DNA of 64,000 nt from Phycicoccus elongatus Lp2 (GTDB lineage Bacteria > Actinomycetota > Actinomycetes > Actinomycetales > Dermatophilaceae): positions 177,777 through 241,776 of the forward strand of contig NZ_HF570956.1 of NCBI RefSeq assembly GCF_000367525.1, in the 5' to 3' direction. The translations under genes and the position numbers were made by a program. Shown piece by piece: positions 18,236 to 28,285 of the stretch; the stretch's first letter is position 1; each line of letters opens with the position of its first letter. The notes beneath the pieces are model-generated. The model did not search any database and had not been told where the DNA came from. It saw only the letters and a program-made list of their open reading frames with translations.

Positions 18236-19486
18236 TCAGTCGGTGGTCGCCGTGGTGCGGGATTCGTGGACGACGTGCTCATAGATGCGGGCCGTGGCGC
18301 GTGCAACGGTCTCCCAGGAGAACTCCGAACGCGCCCGGGCCCTCGCCGCAGCGCCCATGCGGGCCCGCCGATCCGGGTCGTCGAGCAGCGCCCGCAGGGC
18401 CGCCGTCAGCGCCTCGGCGTCTCCGGCCGGCACGATGTCCGCACAGACACCGGGCGCGCCGACCACTTCAGGGATCGCTCCCCCGTTCGAGACGACCAAC
18501 GGTGTGCCACAGGCCATGGCCTCGAGAGTCGGAAGCGAGAATCCCTCGTAGAGCGAGGGGACGCAGACGATCTCGGCCGACCCCATGGTCGCCGCGAGGT
18601 CCTCGACGGACAGCCCGTTGACGACGTGCACGATGTCGCCGATCCCGAGCCGCTCGACGAGCCGCTCGGTCACCCCACCGGGGGTGGGACGAGTGACGAG
18701 GGTGAGGGTGACGTCCCGGTCGGTGCGCAGTTTGGCCAGGGACTCCAACAGGGTCGAGATCCCCTTGAGTGGCGAGTCCGCCGACGCCATGGCGACGATC
18801 CGACCGGGAACCCGTTCCCCGGCATACTCGGTGAAGACCTCGGGCTGGACGCCCAGGGGGACCACGTCGATCCGCCCGGGGTCCACCCCGAACTCCCGGG
18901 CGATGTCGATCGCCGAGCTCTGTGAGACGGTCACGATGTGCCGCAGGCGCCGCGCGACCCGACCCTGCATCCGCAGGAAGCCGTACCACCGTCGCAACGA
19001 GAGTTTCTTGCGCCAGGTCGGGGCGGCGGCCAGGTCGAGTTTGCGGTCCATCGTGATCGGGTGGTGGATGCTCGTCACGAGCGGCAATCCGAGGTCCTGC
19101 AGTTCGAGGATGCCATGGGCGAGCGTCTGGTTGTCGTGGATGACATCGAAGGTGCGCAACGCGTCGAGGTGGTCACGCACCAGGCGCATCCCGAAGGTCC
19201 AGGGCTCGGGGAAACCTGCGGTGCACATGGTCGCGAACTCGACGACGTCCACCCGATCGCGGAACTCGCGCAGGTGCGGCACGCGGAAGGGGTCGGGCTC
19301 GCGATAGAGATCCAGGCTCGGCACCTCGACCAGATCCACGCCGGGGTCGAGTTCCGGATAGGGCTGCCCGGAGAAGACCGTCACCTCATGGCCCAAGGCC
19401 ACGAGTTCGCGGGAGAGATGTCGCAGGTAGATCCCCTGCCCACCGCAATGGGGCTTGGATCGATAGGACAGCAACGCGACACGCAC
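18236..19486 (-). CDS. glycosyltransferase family 4
   Basis: GT-B retaining glycosyltransferase of 416 aa. The N-terminal domain has the Gly-rich KPHCGGQGIYLRHLSREL; the C-terminal domain has VPLGVQPEVF, and the EX7E-type motif lies in YEGFSLPTLEAMACGTPLV. Acceptor unknown; with the methyltransferases and the toroid protein it may glycosylate a lipid. The GTG start lies 6 nt after TAGGCT, so this is the leaderless first gene of the minus-strand operon. Confidence 0.85.
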   Translation of the reverse strand: MRVALLSYRSKPHCGGQGIYLRHLSRELVALGHEVTVFSGQPYPELDPGVDLVEVPSLDLYREPDPFRVPHLREFRDRVDVVEFATMCTAGFPEPWTFGMRLVRDHLDALRTFDVIHDNQTLAHGILELQDLGLPLVTSIHHPITMDRKLDLAAAPTWRKKLSLRRWYGFLRMQGRVARRLRHIVTVSQSSAIDIAREFGVDPGRIDVVPLGVQPEVFTEYAGERVPGRIVAMASADSPLKGISTLLESLAKLRTDRDVTLTLVTRPTPGGVTERLVERLGIGDIVHVVNGLSVEDLAATMGSAEIVCVPSLYEGFSLPTLEAMACGTPLVVSNGGAIPEVVGAPGVCADIVPAGDAEALTAALRALLDDPDRRARMGAAARARARSEFSWETVARATARIYEHVVHESRTTATTD

Positions 19487-19492
19487 GACGCA

Positions 19493-19498
19493 AGCCTA
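19493..19498 (-). promoter_or_regulatory. -10 of the GT4 operon
   Basis: TAGGCT, 6 nt, then GTG. Confidence 0.45.
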
Positions 19499-19559
19499 AG
19501 CAGGTGGTGACGGGGCGCAGATCCGGCGGACGGTGAGACCCGTCACGCCGACGACGGGA

Positions 19560-21299
19560 TCAGTTGACGCCCGCGACGCCGAGGTCGATGGCGCCCCCGC
19601 CGTAGGGGTGGGCCGCCAGGCCCCGGACGTCACTGCCCGCCAGGTGGACCGCCGACCGGGCCGCGAGCGCGATGTAGGCGACATCCTCACGCAGCACGTC
19701 GTCGGCCTCCGCCCAGGCCTTCTCACGGGCCGCCCGGTCGGGCATGCTCGCGATCTGCCCGACCCGGGCATTCCAGTCCACACTGCTCCAGCCGCCGTAG
19801 TCGCGGCCGCTCCCCGCCTCCGTGAGGTTGAGCGAGGCATCGAAGAGCGGGGGCAGGATGGTCGAGGCCGATCCCCACGCCGGTGACCAGTTGGACCAGA
19901 AGACGTCGTACTGCTCGGTCGCGCCCGGCGCCGAGACGGTGCCGAAGTAGGAGTCCTTGATCGGCACCAGGGTCGGGTCGAAACCGCCTTCGCGCCACCC
20001 CGTCACCAAGGCGCTCATGGCTTTGTCGGCCGCGGGCCCCTCGCGATAGGCGACCCGAATCGGCACCGGGACAGCCACCCCGGCCTGCTGCAGGATCTGT
20101 CGAGCCTTGGTCGGATCCGGCTCACCGACCGGCACCGCCGTGGTCGCCCGGGCGAGCAGGCCGTCGGGAATGAGCGAGGCCGTGGGAGTGGCGCCGATCG
20201 GGCTGGCCAGCCCCACGGCATACCCCGACCGGCGGGTGGAGAGTTCGAGAGCCGTGCGTGCCTCGCGAGACTGGAGCACCGGGGAGGTGACATTGGGCGC
20301 GAGGTAGTCGATGACGCCCGTGGGCAGGGCCAGCGAGCGGTCGCGGAGCGCCTCGACGGAGGAGACCTGCTGCTGCAACGCGATCGGGGCGGGGGTCAGC
20401 GACACCGAGGCCTTGGCAGTGTCGTCGTCCGCGAGCACGGTGGCGGCGATGACGCCGGGTTCCTGCCCGGTCGTGATGCGGATCCGGTCCGGGTTGGCCT
20501 TGCGGACCGGGTCGGACTCGGCGCGCCACTTCTCGTTGCGGACCAACAGACCACCGGTCTCGGCGTTCCAGGTGCCTTCGAGGCGGTAGGGCCCACTGGA
20601 GAGGCTGGCGGCGCCCGAGTCCGGCCCGGAATCGCCGTCCTTCTTGACCGGCGCGAAGGCGGCCAGGGTGACCATCTCGTTGAAGTCGGCGACCGGCTCG
20701 GCGAGAACGAAACTGATCGTGCGGTCAGCGCAGGACACCGCCTGGTCGAAGGATGCCTGGCCCGCCGCGGCCTGGTCACCCTGCGCCCACGGACCCAGGA
20801 AGGTCGAGCGGCCATCGGGGGTCCGCGGGATGGCCAGGGCGGACAGCGCATCGGTCGACCCGCCGGTGATGACGTCGGTGGCGAAGGTCCGCGCGATCCC
20901 GTGCTTGACGTCCTCGCAGCCCAGCGGTGAACCGTCCTGCCAGGTCAGATCCGGGCGCAGGGTGAACCGCCAGGTCTTGAGGTCATCACTGGGCTCGCCG
21001 GTGTCGGTCGCCAGGTCACCGACGAGGCTGGGCTGGGTCGCCTCACCGGCAATCGGTGCGTATGCCGTGAGCGTCCGGTGCAGGGTCCGGCCCACCATGG
21101 CGCCGGTCGTCGGGTCGCCGATCCGTTGCGGATCCAGGGTAGGGATCGCCGCGGCGGACAGCAGGGTGAGAGTCCCGCCGCGCCCGGCCGGCTCGATGAC
21201 CTTGCTGCCGACGACCGCGTCGGCGGTGCACGCCGCCAGAGCTCCCACCGCGGCCGCTGTCGCGGCCACGAGGGAGATCACCCGACGAGGACCACGCAT
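19560..21299 (-). CDS. ABC transporter substrate-binding lipoprotein, family 5 (peptide/oligopeptide type)
   Basis: Exported lipoprotein of 579 aa with signal [20 protein letters not shown] and lipobox LAAC. The SBP_bac_5 pattern is clear: LVGDLATDTGEPSDDLKTWR, then FTLRPDLTWQDGSPLGCEDV, and DVFWSNWSPAWGSASTILPP toward the C-terminus. No permease or ATPase gene is adjacent, so it may serve a transporter encoded elsewhere. The ATG shares one base with the typA stop (TGATG), coupling an uptake receptor to a ribosome-associated GTPase gene. Confidence 0.85.
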   Translation of the reverse strand: MRGPRRVISLVAATAAAVGALAACTADAVVGSKVIEPAGRGGTLTLLSAAAIPTLDPQRIGDPTTGAMVGRTLHRTLTAYAPIAGEATQPSLVGDLATDTGEPSDDLKTWRFTLRPDLTWQDGSPLGCEDVKHGIARTFATDVITGGSTDALSALAIPRTPDGRSTFLGPWAQGDQAAAGQASFDQAVSCADRTISFVLAEPVADFNEMVTLAAFAPVKKDGDSGPDSGAASLSSGPYRLEGTWNAETGGLLVRNEKWRAESDPVRKANPDRIRITTGQEPGVIAATVLADDDTAKASVSLTPAPIALQQQVSSVEALRDRSLALPTGVIDYLAPNVTSPVLQSREARTALELSTRRSGYAVGLASPIGATPTASLIPDGLLARATTAVPVGEPDPTKARQILQQAGVAVPVPIRVAYREGPAADKAMSALVTGWREGGFDPTLVPIKDSYFGTVSAPGATEQYDVFWSNWSPAWGSASTILPPLFDASLNLTEAGSGRDYGGWSSVDWNARVGQIASMPDRAAREKAWAEADDVLREDVAYIALAARSAVHLAGSDVRGLAAHPYGGGAIDLGVAGVN

Positions 21300-23194
21300 C
21301 AGCTCTTGCGGGCTCGGGCGGCGGCGCGGGCGCGGGTGACCTGGTCGAGGTCGACCTTGCGGATGCGGACGGCCTCCGGGGTCACCTCGCAGCACTCGTC
21401 CTCGCGGCAGAACTCCAGGGACTGCTCGAGCGAGAGCTTGCGCGCGGGCACGACCTTCTCGAAATTGTCCGCCGAGGAAGCACGCACGTTGGTGAGCTTC
21501 TTCTCCTTGGTGATGTTGACGTCCATGTCGTCTGCCCGGGAGTTCTCGCCGACGATCATGCCCTCGTAGACCTCGGTGCCCGGCTCGACGAAGAGGATGC
21601 CGCGCTCCTGCAGGTTGACCATCGCGTAGGCCGTGACCGGCCCGGTGCGGTCGGCGACGAGGGAGCCGCTGATCCGGGTGGTGATGGTGCCGAACCACGG
21701 CTCGTAGCCCTCGAAGACATGGTGGGCGATGCCCGTGCCGCGGGTCTCGGTGAGGAACTGGGTGCGGAAGCCGATGAGACCGCGGCTGGGCACGAGGAAC
21801 TCCATCCGGATCCAGCCGGTGCCGTGGTTGGTCATCTGCTCCATGCGGCCCTTGCGGGCGGCGAGGATCTGGGTGATCGCGCCGAGGTGCTCCTCGGGGG
21901 TGTCGATGGTCAGCCGCTCGACGGGCTCGTGGAGCTTGCCGTCGATCGTCTTGGTGACCACCTGCGGCTTGCCCACGGTCAGCTCGTACCCCTCGCGGCG
22001 CATCTGCTCGACGAGGATCGCCAGGGCGAGCTCGCCTCGGCCCTGGACCTCCCAGGCATCGGGGCGCTCGGTGGGCAGGATGCGCATCGACACATTGCCG
22101 ATGAGCTCGCGGTCGAGTCGGTCCTTGACCAGTCGAGCGGTCACCTTGGCGCCGCGCACGCGGCCGGCCATCGGGCTGGTGTTCGTGCCGATCGTCATCG
22201 AGATCGCCGGTTCGTCGACGGTGATCAGTGGCAACGGCACTGGATTGTCCGCGTCGGCGAGGGTCTCACCGATGGTGATCTCCGGAATGCCCGCGACCGC
22301 GATGATGTCGCCCGGGCCGGCCGACTCGGCGGGCTTGCGCTCCAGCGCTTCGGTCATGAGGAGCTCGGTGATCTTGACCTTGGTGATCGAGCCGTCGTGG
22401 CGGCACCAGGCCACTTGCTGGCCCTTGCGGATCTCACCGTTGTGCACGCGCAGCAACGCCAGGCGGCCCAGGAAGTTGGAGGCGTCGAGGTTGGTGACGT
22501 GTGCCTGGAGCGGCGCACCCTCCTCGTAGGTCGGTGCGGGGATGTGCTCGATGATCGCCTCGAAGAGTGCCTCGAGGTTGTCGGCGTCGGGCAGACCTCC
22601 GTCGGCGGGGCGGTTGACCGAGGCGCGCCCGGCCTTGGCCGAGGCATACACCGTGTGCAGGTCGAGGTAGTGGTCCTTGCCCTCGGAGTCCTCGATGAGG
22701 TCCATGAGCAACTCCATGACCTCGTCCTCGACCTCCTCGATGCGGGCGTCCGGTCGGTCCACCTTGTTGATGCAGAGCACGACCGGCAGGTGCGCGGCGA
22801 GCGCCTTGCGGAGCACGAAACGGGTCTGCGGGAGCGGGCCCTCGGAAGCGTCCACGAGCAGCACGACACCGTCGACCATGGACAGGCCGCGCTCGACCTC
22901 CCCGCCGAAGTCGGCGTGGCCGGGGGTGTCGATGATGTTGATCGTCAGGCCGTCCTCGAGACCGGCCTTGGCCGCGGCGGGACCGGCGTAGTGCACCGCG
23001 GTGTTCTTCGCGAGGATCGTGATGCCCTTCTCGCGCTCGAGGTCGCCGGAGTCCATCGCGCGCTCGTCGATGTGGTCGTGCTCCCCGAAGGCACCCGACT
23101 GCCAGAGCATCTTGTCGACGAGGGTGGTCTTTCCGTGGTCGACGTGGGCGACGATGGCGACATTGCGGATGTCGGAGCGAGAGGTCTGCGGCAT
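21299..23194 (-). CDS. typA: translational GTPase TypA/BipA
   Basis: Ribosome-binding GTPase of 631 aa, related to EF-G. The G domain has AHVDHGKT (16-23), DTPGH (89-93) and NKVD (143-146). EF-G-like domains and a specific C-terminal domain ([19 protein letters not shown]) follow. Family length is about 610-640, which fixes the start at [15 protein letters not shown] and discards the upstream extension. A weak GACAAT -10 lies 7 nt upstream. Confidence 0.95.
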   Translation of the reverse strand: MPQTSRSDIRNVAIVAHVDHGKTTLVDKMLWQSGAFGEHDHIDERAMDSGDLEREKGITILAKNTAVHYAGPAAAKAGLEDGLTINIIDTPGHADFGGEVERGLSMVDGVVLLVDASEGPLPQTRFVLRKALAAHLPVVLCINKVDRPDARIEEVEDEVMELLMDLIEDSEGKDHYLDLHTVYASAKAGRASVNRPADGGLPDADNLEALFEAIIEHIPAPTYEEGAPLQAHVTNLDASNFLGRLALLRVHNGEIRKGQQVAWCRHDGSITKVKITELLMTEALERKPAESAGPGDIIAVAGIPEITIGETLADADNPVPLPLITVDEPAISMTIGTNTSPMAGRVRGAKVTARLVKDRLDRELIGNVSMRILPTERPDAWEVQGRGELALAILVEQMRREGYELTVGKPQVVTKTIDGKLHEPVERLTIDTPEEHLGAITQILAARKGRMEQMTNHGTGWIRMEFLVPSRGLIGFRTQFLTETRGTGIAHHVFEGYEPWFGTITTRISGSLVADRTGPVTAYAMVNLQERGILFVEPGTEVYEGMIVGENSRADDMDVNITKEKKLTNVRASSADNFEKVVPARKLSLEQSLEFCREDECCEVTPEAVRIRKVDLDQVTRARAAARARKS

Positions 23195-23245
23195 ATGCAC
23201 GATTGTCTCAGGCGCAGTGCCCACCCGCGAAAACGGCGACCCGAG

Positions 23246-23277
23246 GGTATGCCGCGGAGCCGGCCCCGCGGCATACC
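23246..23277. repeat. inverted repeat GGTATGCCGCGG / CCGCGGCATACC
   Basis: Perfect 12-bp arms with an 8-nt loop in the divergent typA-oppA spacer. It is built from the over-represented word GGTATGCC and resembles a second hairpin at 33368-33402, which also lies between divergent genes. Confidence 0.7.
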
Positions 23278-23345
23278 GAAGGGGGCGGGAACCGGCGAAG
23301 GTGCGGCGAAAGGGTCTCACTCCGATAAACACTTGCGCCGCTCTC

Positions 23346-23373
23346 TTGGCACGGCGCAGAACCTCGCTAGGTT
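23346..23373 (+). promoter_or_regulatory. promoter of the opp operon
   Basis: TTGGCA and TAGGTT separated by 16 bp; the start point would fall at about 23380, directly at a short leaderless ORF and about 86 nt before oppA. Confidence 0.55.
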
Positions 23374-23380
23374 TACTCCC

Positions 23381-23413
23381 ATGTGTGCCCGGGCGACTCC
23401 CCCGCACGCGTGA
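23381..23413 (+). CDS. possible leaderless leader peptide MCARATPPHA upstream of oppA
   Basis: An ATG 7 nt after the -10 TAGGTT opens a ten-codon frame ending in TGA, 53 nt before the oppA ATG. The distance is that of leaderless genes elsewhere in this window, so it should be translated if the promoter is right. A role as attenuator is speculative. Confidence 0.35.
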   Translation: MCARATPPHA

Positions 23414-23466
23414 TCCACCTGGCCTCCCAAGGGGGCGGCCGGTTCGCACACCCAAGCGAGGTATTG

Positions 23467-25143
23467 ATGACGTTCAAGCGCAAGGCGGCCCCGGTCGTCG
23501 CCCTGACCGCTGCGGCGCTGGCCCTGTCGGCCTGCGCCACGTCGAGCCGCGACAGCGGCTCGTCGGGCGACAGTTCCAGCTCCTCCGGGGGCACGGGCAC
23601 CTTCACCTTCGGCGCCGCGGGCGCCCCGAAGTTGTTCGACCCCTTCTACGCGACCGACGGTGAGACCTTCCGCGTCAGCCGCCAGATCTTCGACACCCTG
23701 GTCGACATCAAGGAGGGTGCCGCCACCCTCGAGCCCGGTCTCGCCGAGAAGTGGGAGCCCAGCGCTGACGGCAAGGATTGGACCTTCACCCTCAAGAAGG
23801 GCGTCAAGTTCACCGACGGCACGGACTTCAATGCCGACGCGGTCTGCAAGAACTTCGAGCGGATGTTCGACCAGAACGAAGCCGGCGCGGTCGCGGCCGA
23901 GTACTGGGGCGACAACATGGGCTCCTTCAAGAGCGACGCCGCGAACTCGCTCTACAAGGGCTGCGACGCCAAGGACGAGACGACCGCGATCATCCACATC
24001 AACCGGGCGACGTCGAAGTTCCCGGCGATGCTCTCGCTGACCTCGTTCTCCATGCAGTCGCCGACCGCGATGGACAAGGGCAAGGCCAACGACGTGCAGA
24101 AGGCGGGCGAGGGCTTCACCTACCCGGCCTACTCGCAGGCCCCCGTGGGCACCGGGCCGTTCAAGCTGGACAAGTACGACGAGGCCAACAAGACCGTCAC
24201 CCTGGTTCGCAACGAGGACTATGCCGGTGACAAGGCCAAGTCGGCCAAGATCGTCTTCAAGATCATCCCGGACGAGGCGACCCGTCGCCAGGAGCTCCAG
24301 GCCGGCAGCATCGACGGCTACGACCTCCCGAACCCGGTGGACTGGAAGGGCCTCAAGGACGCCGGCTTCAACGTCGAGGTCCGCCCGGCCTTCAACATCC
24401 TCTACTTGGGCCTGAACCCGGCGAACAACCCGAAGCTGAAGGACCTCAAGGTCCGCCAGGCCCTCTACTACGCCCTCAACCGGGACCAGCTGGTCAAGAC
24501 CCAGCTGCCCGAGGGTGCAGCGGTTGCGACGCAGTTCATGCCGGACACGGTGAGCGGTTACAACAAGGACCTCAAGCCCTACGCCTATGACGTCGACAAG
24601 GCCAAGAGCCTGCTCGCCGAGGCCGGGGCGACGGGCATGACGCTCAACTTCGCCTACCCGTCCGAGGTCACCCGCCCGTACATGCCGAACCCGCAGAAGC
24701 TGTACGACGCGATGAAGACCGACCTCGAGGCCGCCGGCATAGTCGTCAACACCAGCACCAAGCCGTGGAACGGTGGTTACCTCGATGACGTCTCGGCGTT
24801 CAAGTACGACGCCTTCCTGCTCGGCTGGACCGGTGACTACGACTCGGCCGACAACTTCATCGGGACCTTCTTCGGCAACCTGAAGACCAACCGGTTCGAC
24901 ACCAAGGACCAGGATTTCGGGCAGGCCCTCTCCGACGAGCTCAAGGCCGCGGACGGCATCGTTGACGCGGACAAGCGGGCCACGGCATACGAGGACCTGA
25001 ACAAGAAGATCATGGAGGAGTACCTCCCGGGTCTCGCGATCAGCCACTCGCCGCCTGCCCTGGTGGTCAGCAGCAAGGTCAAGGGCTTGGTCGTGAGCCC
25101 GCTGACGGCCGAGAAGTTCGCCGGGACCTACGTCGAGCAGTGA
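23467..25143 (+). CDS. oppA: oligopeptide ABC transporter, substrate-binding lipoprotein
   Basis: Family 5 solute-binding lipoprotein of 558 aa. Signal and lipobox are MTFKRKAAPVVALTAAALAL then LSAC; a Ser/Gly linker precedes the mature domain. Characteristic segments are LAEKWEPSADGKDWTFTLKK, GTGPFKLDKYD and KVRQALYYALNRDQL. It opens a five-gene transporter operon, with a hairpin after it that probably lowers expression of the membrane and ATPase genes. Ligand (di- or oligopeptide, nickel, other) cannot be read from sequence. Confidence 0.9.
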   Translation: MTFKRKAAPVVALTAAALALSACATSSRDSGSSGDSSSSSGGTGTFTFGAAGAPKLFDPFYATDGETFRVSRQIFDTLVDIKEGAATLEPGLAEKWEPSADGKDWTFTLKKGVKFTDGTDFNADAVCKNFERMFDQNEAGAVAAEYWGDNMGSFKSDAANSLYKGCDAKDETTAIIHINRATSKFPAMLSLTSFSMQSPTAMDKGKANDVQKAGEGFTYPAYSQAPVGTGPFKLDKYDEANKTVTLVRNEDYAGDKAKSAKIVFKIIPDEATRRQELQAGSIDGYDLPNPVDWKGLKDAGFNVEVRPAFNILYLGLNPANNPKLKDLKVRQALYYALNRDQLVKTQLPEGAAVATQFMPDTVSGYNKDLKPYAYDVDKAKSLLAEAGATGMTLNFAYPSEVTRPYMPNPQKLYDAMKTDLEAAGIVVNTSTKPWNGGYLDDVSAFKYDAFLLGWTGDYDSADNFIGTFFGNLKTNRFDTKDQDFGQALSDELKAADGIVDADKRATAYEDLNKKIMEEYLPGLAISHSPPALVVSSKVKGLVVSPLTAEKFAGTYVEQ

Positions 25144-25172
25144 TGGAAGCGACTAGGTTCTAGCAAGACCGG

Positions 25173-25204
25173 ATGGCCGCCCCGGCCCAGGCTGGGGCGG
25201 CCAT
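25173..25204 (+). terminator. intercistronic hairpin between oppA and oppB
   Basis: ATGGCCGCCCC pairs perfectly with GGGGCGGCCAT over 11 bp around a 10-nt loop. Probably a partial terminator or 3' stabiliser that keeps the binding protein in excess over the permeases. Confidence 0.65.
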
Positions 25205-25264
25205 TCCCTTCCGCGGTGGCCACCAGCGGCACCCGCGGGTCGCCGACGGAGGAGTGATGCCGAC

Positions 25265-26272
25265 GTGTTGAGGTTCATCATCAGGCGCTTGTTGCAGATG
25301 GTGGGGGTGATGATCGCCCTGTCCTTGTTGCTCTTCCTCTGGTTGCGCTCATTGCCCGGCGGCACCGTCTCGGCCATGCTCGGCGAGCGGGCCACCCCGG
25401 AGACCAGGGCGCGCCTGTCCAAGGCGCTGGGGCTCGACGAACCCATCTGGGTGCAGTACGTCAAGTTCATGGGCCGCGCGCTCAAGGGACAGTTCGGCGC
25501 CTCGACCGGCGTCCTGCCCGGCGCCGACGCCTTCGACATCTTCCTCAAGCGCTTTCCCGCCACCATCGAGCTCAGCGCCTTCGCGATCATCCTGGCCGTG
25601 GCGATCGCCATTCCGATGGGCTATGTGGCGGCCAAGCGCCGTGGCAGCGCGGTCGACAATGCCGGAATCGTGACCAGCCTGGTCGGCGTGGCGATCCCCG
25701 TCTTCTTCCTCGCCTTCCTGCTGAAGTACTTCTTCGCCATCAAGTGGGGGCTCCTCCCGGCGTCGGGGCGACAGGACAGCATCAACTGCACCCGGGTGAC
25801 GAACTTCTTCATCCTCGACGGTCTCCTGACGCGCGAGTTCGACTGCACGTGGAGTGCCCTCAAACACCTGATCCTCCCCGCGGTCGCCCTCGCCTCGATC
25901 CCCTTCGCCGTGATCTTCCGGATCACCCGGGCGAGCGTCCTGGACGTCCTCGACGAGGACTACGTCCGCACCGCCGAGGCCAAAGGCCTGGCCAACCGGA
26001 CCATCCGCGGTCGGCACGTCATGCGCAACGCCTTGCTTCCGGTGGTCACGACGATCGGTCTGCAGGTCGGCGCCCTGCTTGCCGGGGCGGTCCTCACCGA
26101 GCGGGTCTTCAACTTCGGCGGGATCGGCGACACCCTCGCGGTCTCCTTCTTCACCCGCGACTATGCCGTGCTCCAGGTGCTGATCATCGCAGCGGCCGCC
26201 GTCTTCGTCATCGTCAACCTGCTGGTCGACATCTCGTATGCCGTGATCGACCCGCGCGTCCGGACCCGGTGA
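25265..26272 (+). CDS. oppB: oligopeptide ABC transporter permease
   Basis: Inner-membrane permease of 335 aa beginning MLRFIIRRLLQMVGVMI, the classical DppB/OppB N-terminus, with about six membrane segments. The EAA loop that contacts the ATPase reads EDYVRTAEAKGLANRTIRGR. The start is GTG. It is 121 bp after oppA because of the hairpin and 7 bp before oppC. Confidence 0.9.
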   Translation: MLRFIIRRLLQMVGVMIALSLLLFLWLRSLPGGTVSAMLGERATPETRARLSKALGLDEPIWVQYVKFMGRALKGQFGASTGVLPGADAFDIFLKRFPATIELSAFAIILAVAIAIPMGYVAAKRRGSAVDNAGIVTSLVGVAIPVFFLAFLLKYFFAIKWGLLPASGRQDSINCTRVTNFFILDGLLTREFDCTWSALKHLILPAVALASIPFAVIFRITRASVLDVLDEDYVRTAEAKGLANRTIRGRHVMRNALLPVVTTIGLQVGALLAGAVLTERVFNFGGIGDTLAVSFFTRDYAVLQVLIIAAAAVFVIVNLLVDISYAVIDPRVRTR

Positions 26273-26279
26273 GGCTGCG

Positions 26280-27266
26280 ATGACCAACCCGCTCAAGAAG
26301 TACGGCGACGCGCGCAAGGAACGCATCGATCAGCTCGCCGCCATGTCCGACGGCTCGGTCGCGGTCGCCGACGCCGGCACGATCGAAGAGGCGCCGGGCG
26401 TCTCACTCATCGCCAGTGCCTGGCGTCGGTTGCGCCGCAACCCCGTCTTCCTCACCGGCCTGACGATCACGACGCTTTTCATCTTCCTCGCGGTCTTCGC
26501 GCGAGTCATCGCCCCCCACGACCCGGCCATCGGCTACCTGCTCGACAAGGTGCGCCCACAGTCCAACCCGATCCCGGGCCCGGAGCCCGGCTTTCCCCTG
26601 GGCGCGGACAACGTGGGACGGGACTTCTTCTCCCGCCTGATCGTGGGCTCGCAGCAGACCCTCATCGTCGGGGTCTTCGCGACCCTGTTCGGCCTGACCG
26701 GCGGACTGATCCTGGGCATCCTCGCCGGCGCCACCTCTGGCTGGGTGGACTCCCTCGTCATGAGGGCCGTCGACGTCATGCTCTCCATCCCCTCGCTGCT
26801 GCTCGCCCTGTCCATCTCGGCCCTGGCCCCTCGGCCCTCGCAGTGGACCCTCATCATCGCCATCGCCACCGTGCAGGTGCCGGTCTTCGCGCGGCTGCTT
26901 CGCGGCACGATGCTGCAGCAACGCTCCAGCGACCACGTCCTCGCTGCGCGCGCATTGGGGATCAAGCGCAGTTCGATCGTCTTCCGGCACATGGTGCCCA
27001 ATGCGCTCGGACCGGTCATCGTCCAGGCCACCATCGTTCTGGCCACCTCCATCATCGATGCTGCGGCCCTGTCCTTCCTCGGCCTGGGCAACCCGGACGA
27101 CCGCCAACCGGAATGGGGCCAGATGCTCGGGCAGGCCCAACAGTTCATCTATGACGACCCGCACCTGGCCTTCTATCCGGCCGCGTGCATCATCATCGTC
27201 GCGCTCGGTTTCACGCTCATGGGTGAGTCCCTGCGCGAGGCCCTCGACCCCAAGAGCCGGAGGTGA
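26280..27266 (+). CDS. oppC: oligopeptide ABC transporter permease
   Basis: Second permease, 328 aa, with a cytoplasmic N-terminal extension, the OppC_N segment WRRLRRNPVFLTGLTITTLF, and the typical FPLGADNVGRDFFSRLIVGS. The EAA loop is DHVLAARALGIKRSSIVFRH. It ends SLREALDPKSRR, as most DppC homologues do. Confidence 0.9.
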   Translation: MTNPLKKYGDARKERIDQLAAMSDGSVAVADAGTIEEAPGVSLIASAWRRLRRNPVFLTGLTITTLFIFLAVFARVIAPHDPAIGYLLDKVRPQSNPIPGPEPGFPLGADNVGRDFFSRLIVGSQQTLIVGVFATLFGLTGGLILGILAGATSGWVDSLVMRAVDVMLSIPSLLLALSISALAPRPSQWTLIIAIATVQVPVFARLLRGTMLQQRSSDHVLAARALGIKRSSIVFRHMVPNALGPVIVQATIVLATSIIDAAALSFLGLGNPDDRQPEWGQMLGQAQQFIYDDPHLAFYPAACIIIVALGFTLMGESLREALDPKSRR

Positions 27267-27271
27267 GCTCC

Positions 27272-28285
27272 ATGACCAGTCCCGCGAACGATCGTCGGAA
27301 AGGCTCCGACACTGCGCCACTGCTGACCGTGGACAACCTGACCGTGACCTTCCAGCGCAGGGGCCAGGAGCCCTTCCGGGCCGTGGACGGGGTGAGTTTC
27401 TCGGTGCGCCCCGGACAGACCGTCGGTCTGGTCGGCGAGTCCGGATGCGGCAAGTCGGTGACCTCGCTGGCGATCATGGGGCTGCTCCCCAAGCGCGGCA
27501 ACCAGGTCACCGGCACCGTCGACTACGAGGGCACCAACCTGCTCACGCTGTCCGACGACGACATGCGGGACCGGCGCGGCAAGGACATCGCGATGGTCTT
27601 CCAGGACCCGCTGTCCTCGCTCAACCCGGTCATCCCGGTCGGTCTCCAGGTGACCGAGGTGCTGGAGCGCCACCGCGGCATCAAGCGCAAGGACGCGATG
27701 CCCATGGCCGCGGACCTGCTCAAGCGGGTGGGCATCCCGGATCCGAACCGTCGGATCAAGGACTACCCCCACCAGATGTCCGGCGGCATGCGGCAACGGG
27801 CACTGATCGCGATCGCGCTGGCCTGCGCGCCACGGCTGCTCATCGCCGACGAGCCGACGACGGCGCTCGACGTGACGATCCAGGCCCAGATCCTCGCCCT
27901 CCTCAAGGAGCTCGTCGAGGACACGGGCACTGCGCTCATCATGATCACCCACGACCTGGGCGTCGTCGCTGGCCTCTGTGACGAGGTCAACGTGCTCTAC
28001 GGCGGCCGGATCGTCGAGCGCGGCGACCGCCACCCGATCTTTCGTGAGCCGCGGCATCCCTATACCAACGGGCTGCTCGGCTCGATCCCCCGCCTCGACA
28101 CCGTCGGGGAGCGGCTCACGCCGATCCCGGGGTCCGTCGCCGACAACCTGCCGTGGGACCACGCCTGCGCGTTCGCCCCACGATGCAGCCAGCCCGTGGA
28201 GGTGTGCACGACGAACACCCCGACGCTCGAGGAGTCCGGTGGGCGCGCCCTGCGCTGCTTCAACCCAGTGGAGGTGGCCCGATGA
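27272..28285 (+). CDS. oppD: oligopeptide ABC transporter ATPase
   Basis: ABC ATPase of 337 aa. Walker A GESGCGKS at 55-62, signature [11 protein letters not shown], Walker [13 protein letters not shown], plus the C-terminal OppD/F extension with Cys-rich [19 protein letters not shown] is 8 nt before the chosen ATG; the GTG overlapping the oppC stop sits inside that SD region and is less likely. Confidence 0.9.
   Translation: MTSPANDRRKGSDTAPLLTVDNLTVTFQRRGQEPFRAVDGVSFSVRPGQTVGLVGESGCGKSVTSLAIMGLLPKRGNQVTGTVDYEGTNLLTLSDDDMRDRRGKDIAMVFQDPLSSLNPVIPVGLQVTEVLERHRGIKRKDAMPMAADLLKRVGIPDPNRRIKDYPHQMSGGMRQRALIAIALACAPRLLIADEPTTALDVTIQAQILALLKELVEDTGTALIMITHDLGVVAGLCDEVNVLYGGRIVERGDRHPIFREPRHPYTNGLLGSIPRLDTVGERLTPIPGSVADNLPWDHACAFAPRCSQPVEVCTTNTPTLEESGGRALRCFNPVEVAR

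Noticed and set aside
21719-23413. 564-codon plus-strand frame opposite typA
   Set aside because: Antisense shadow of a highly conserved gene.
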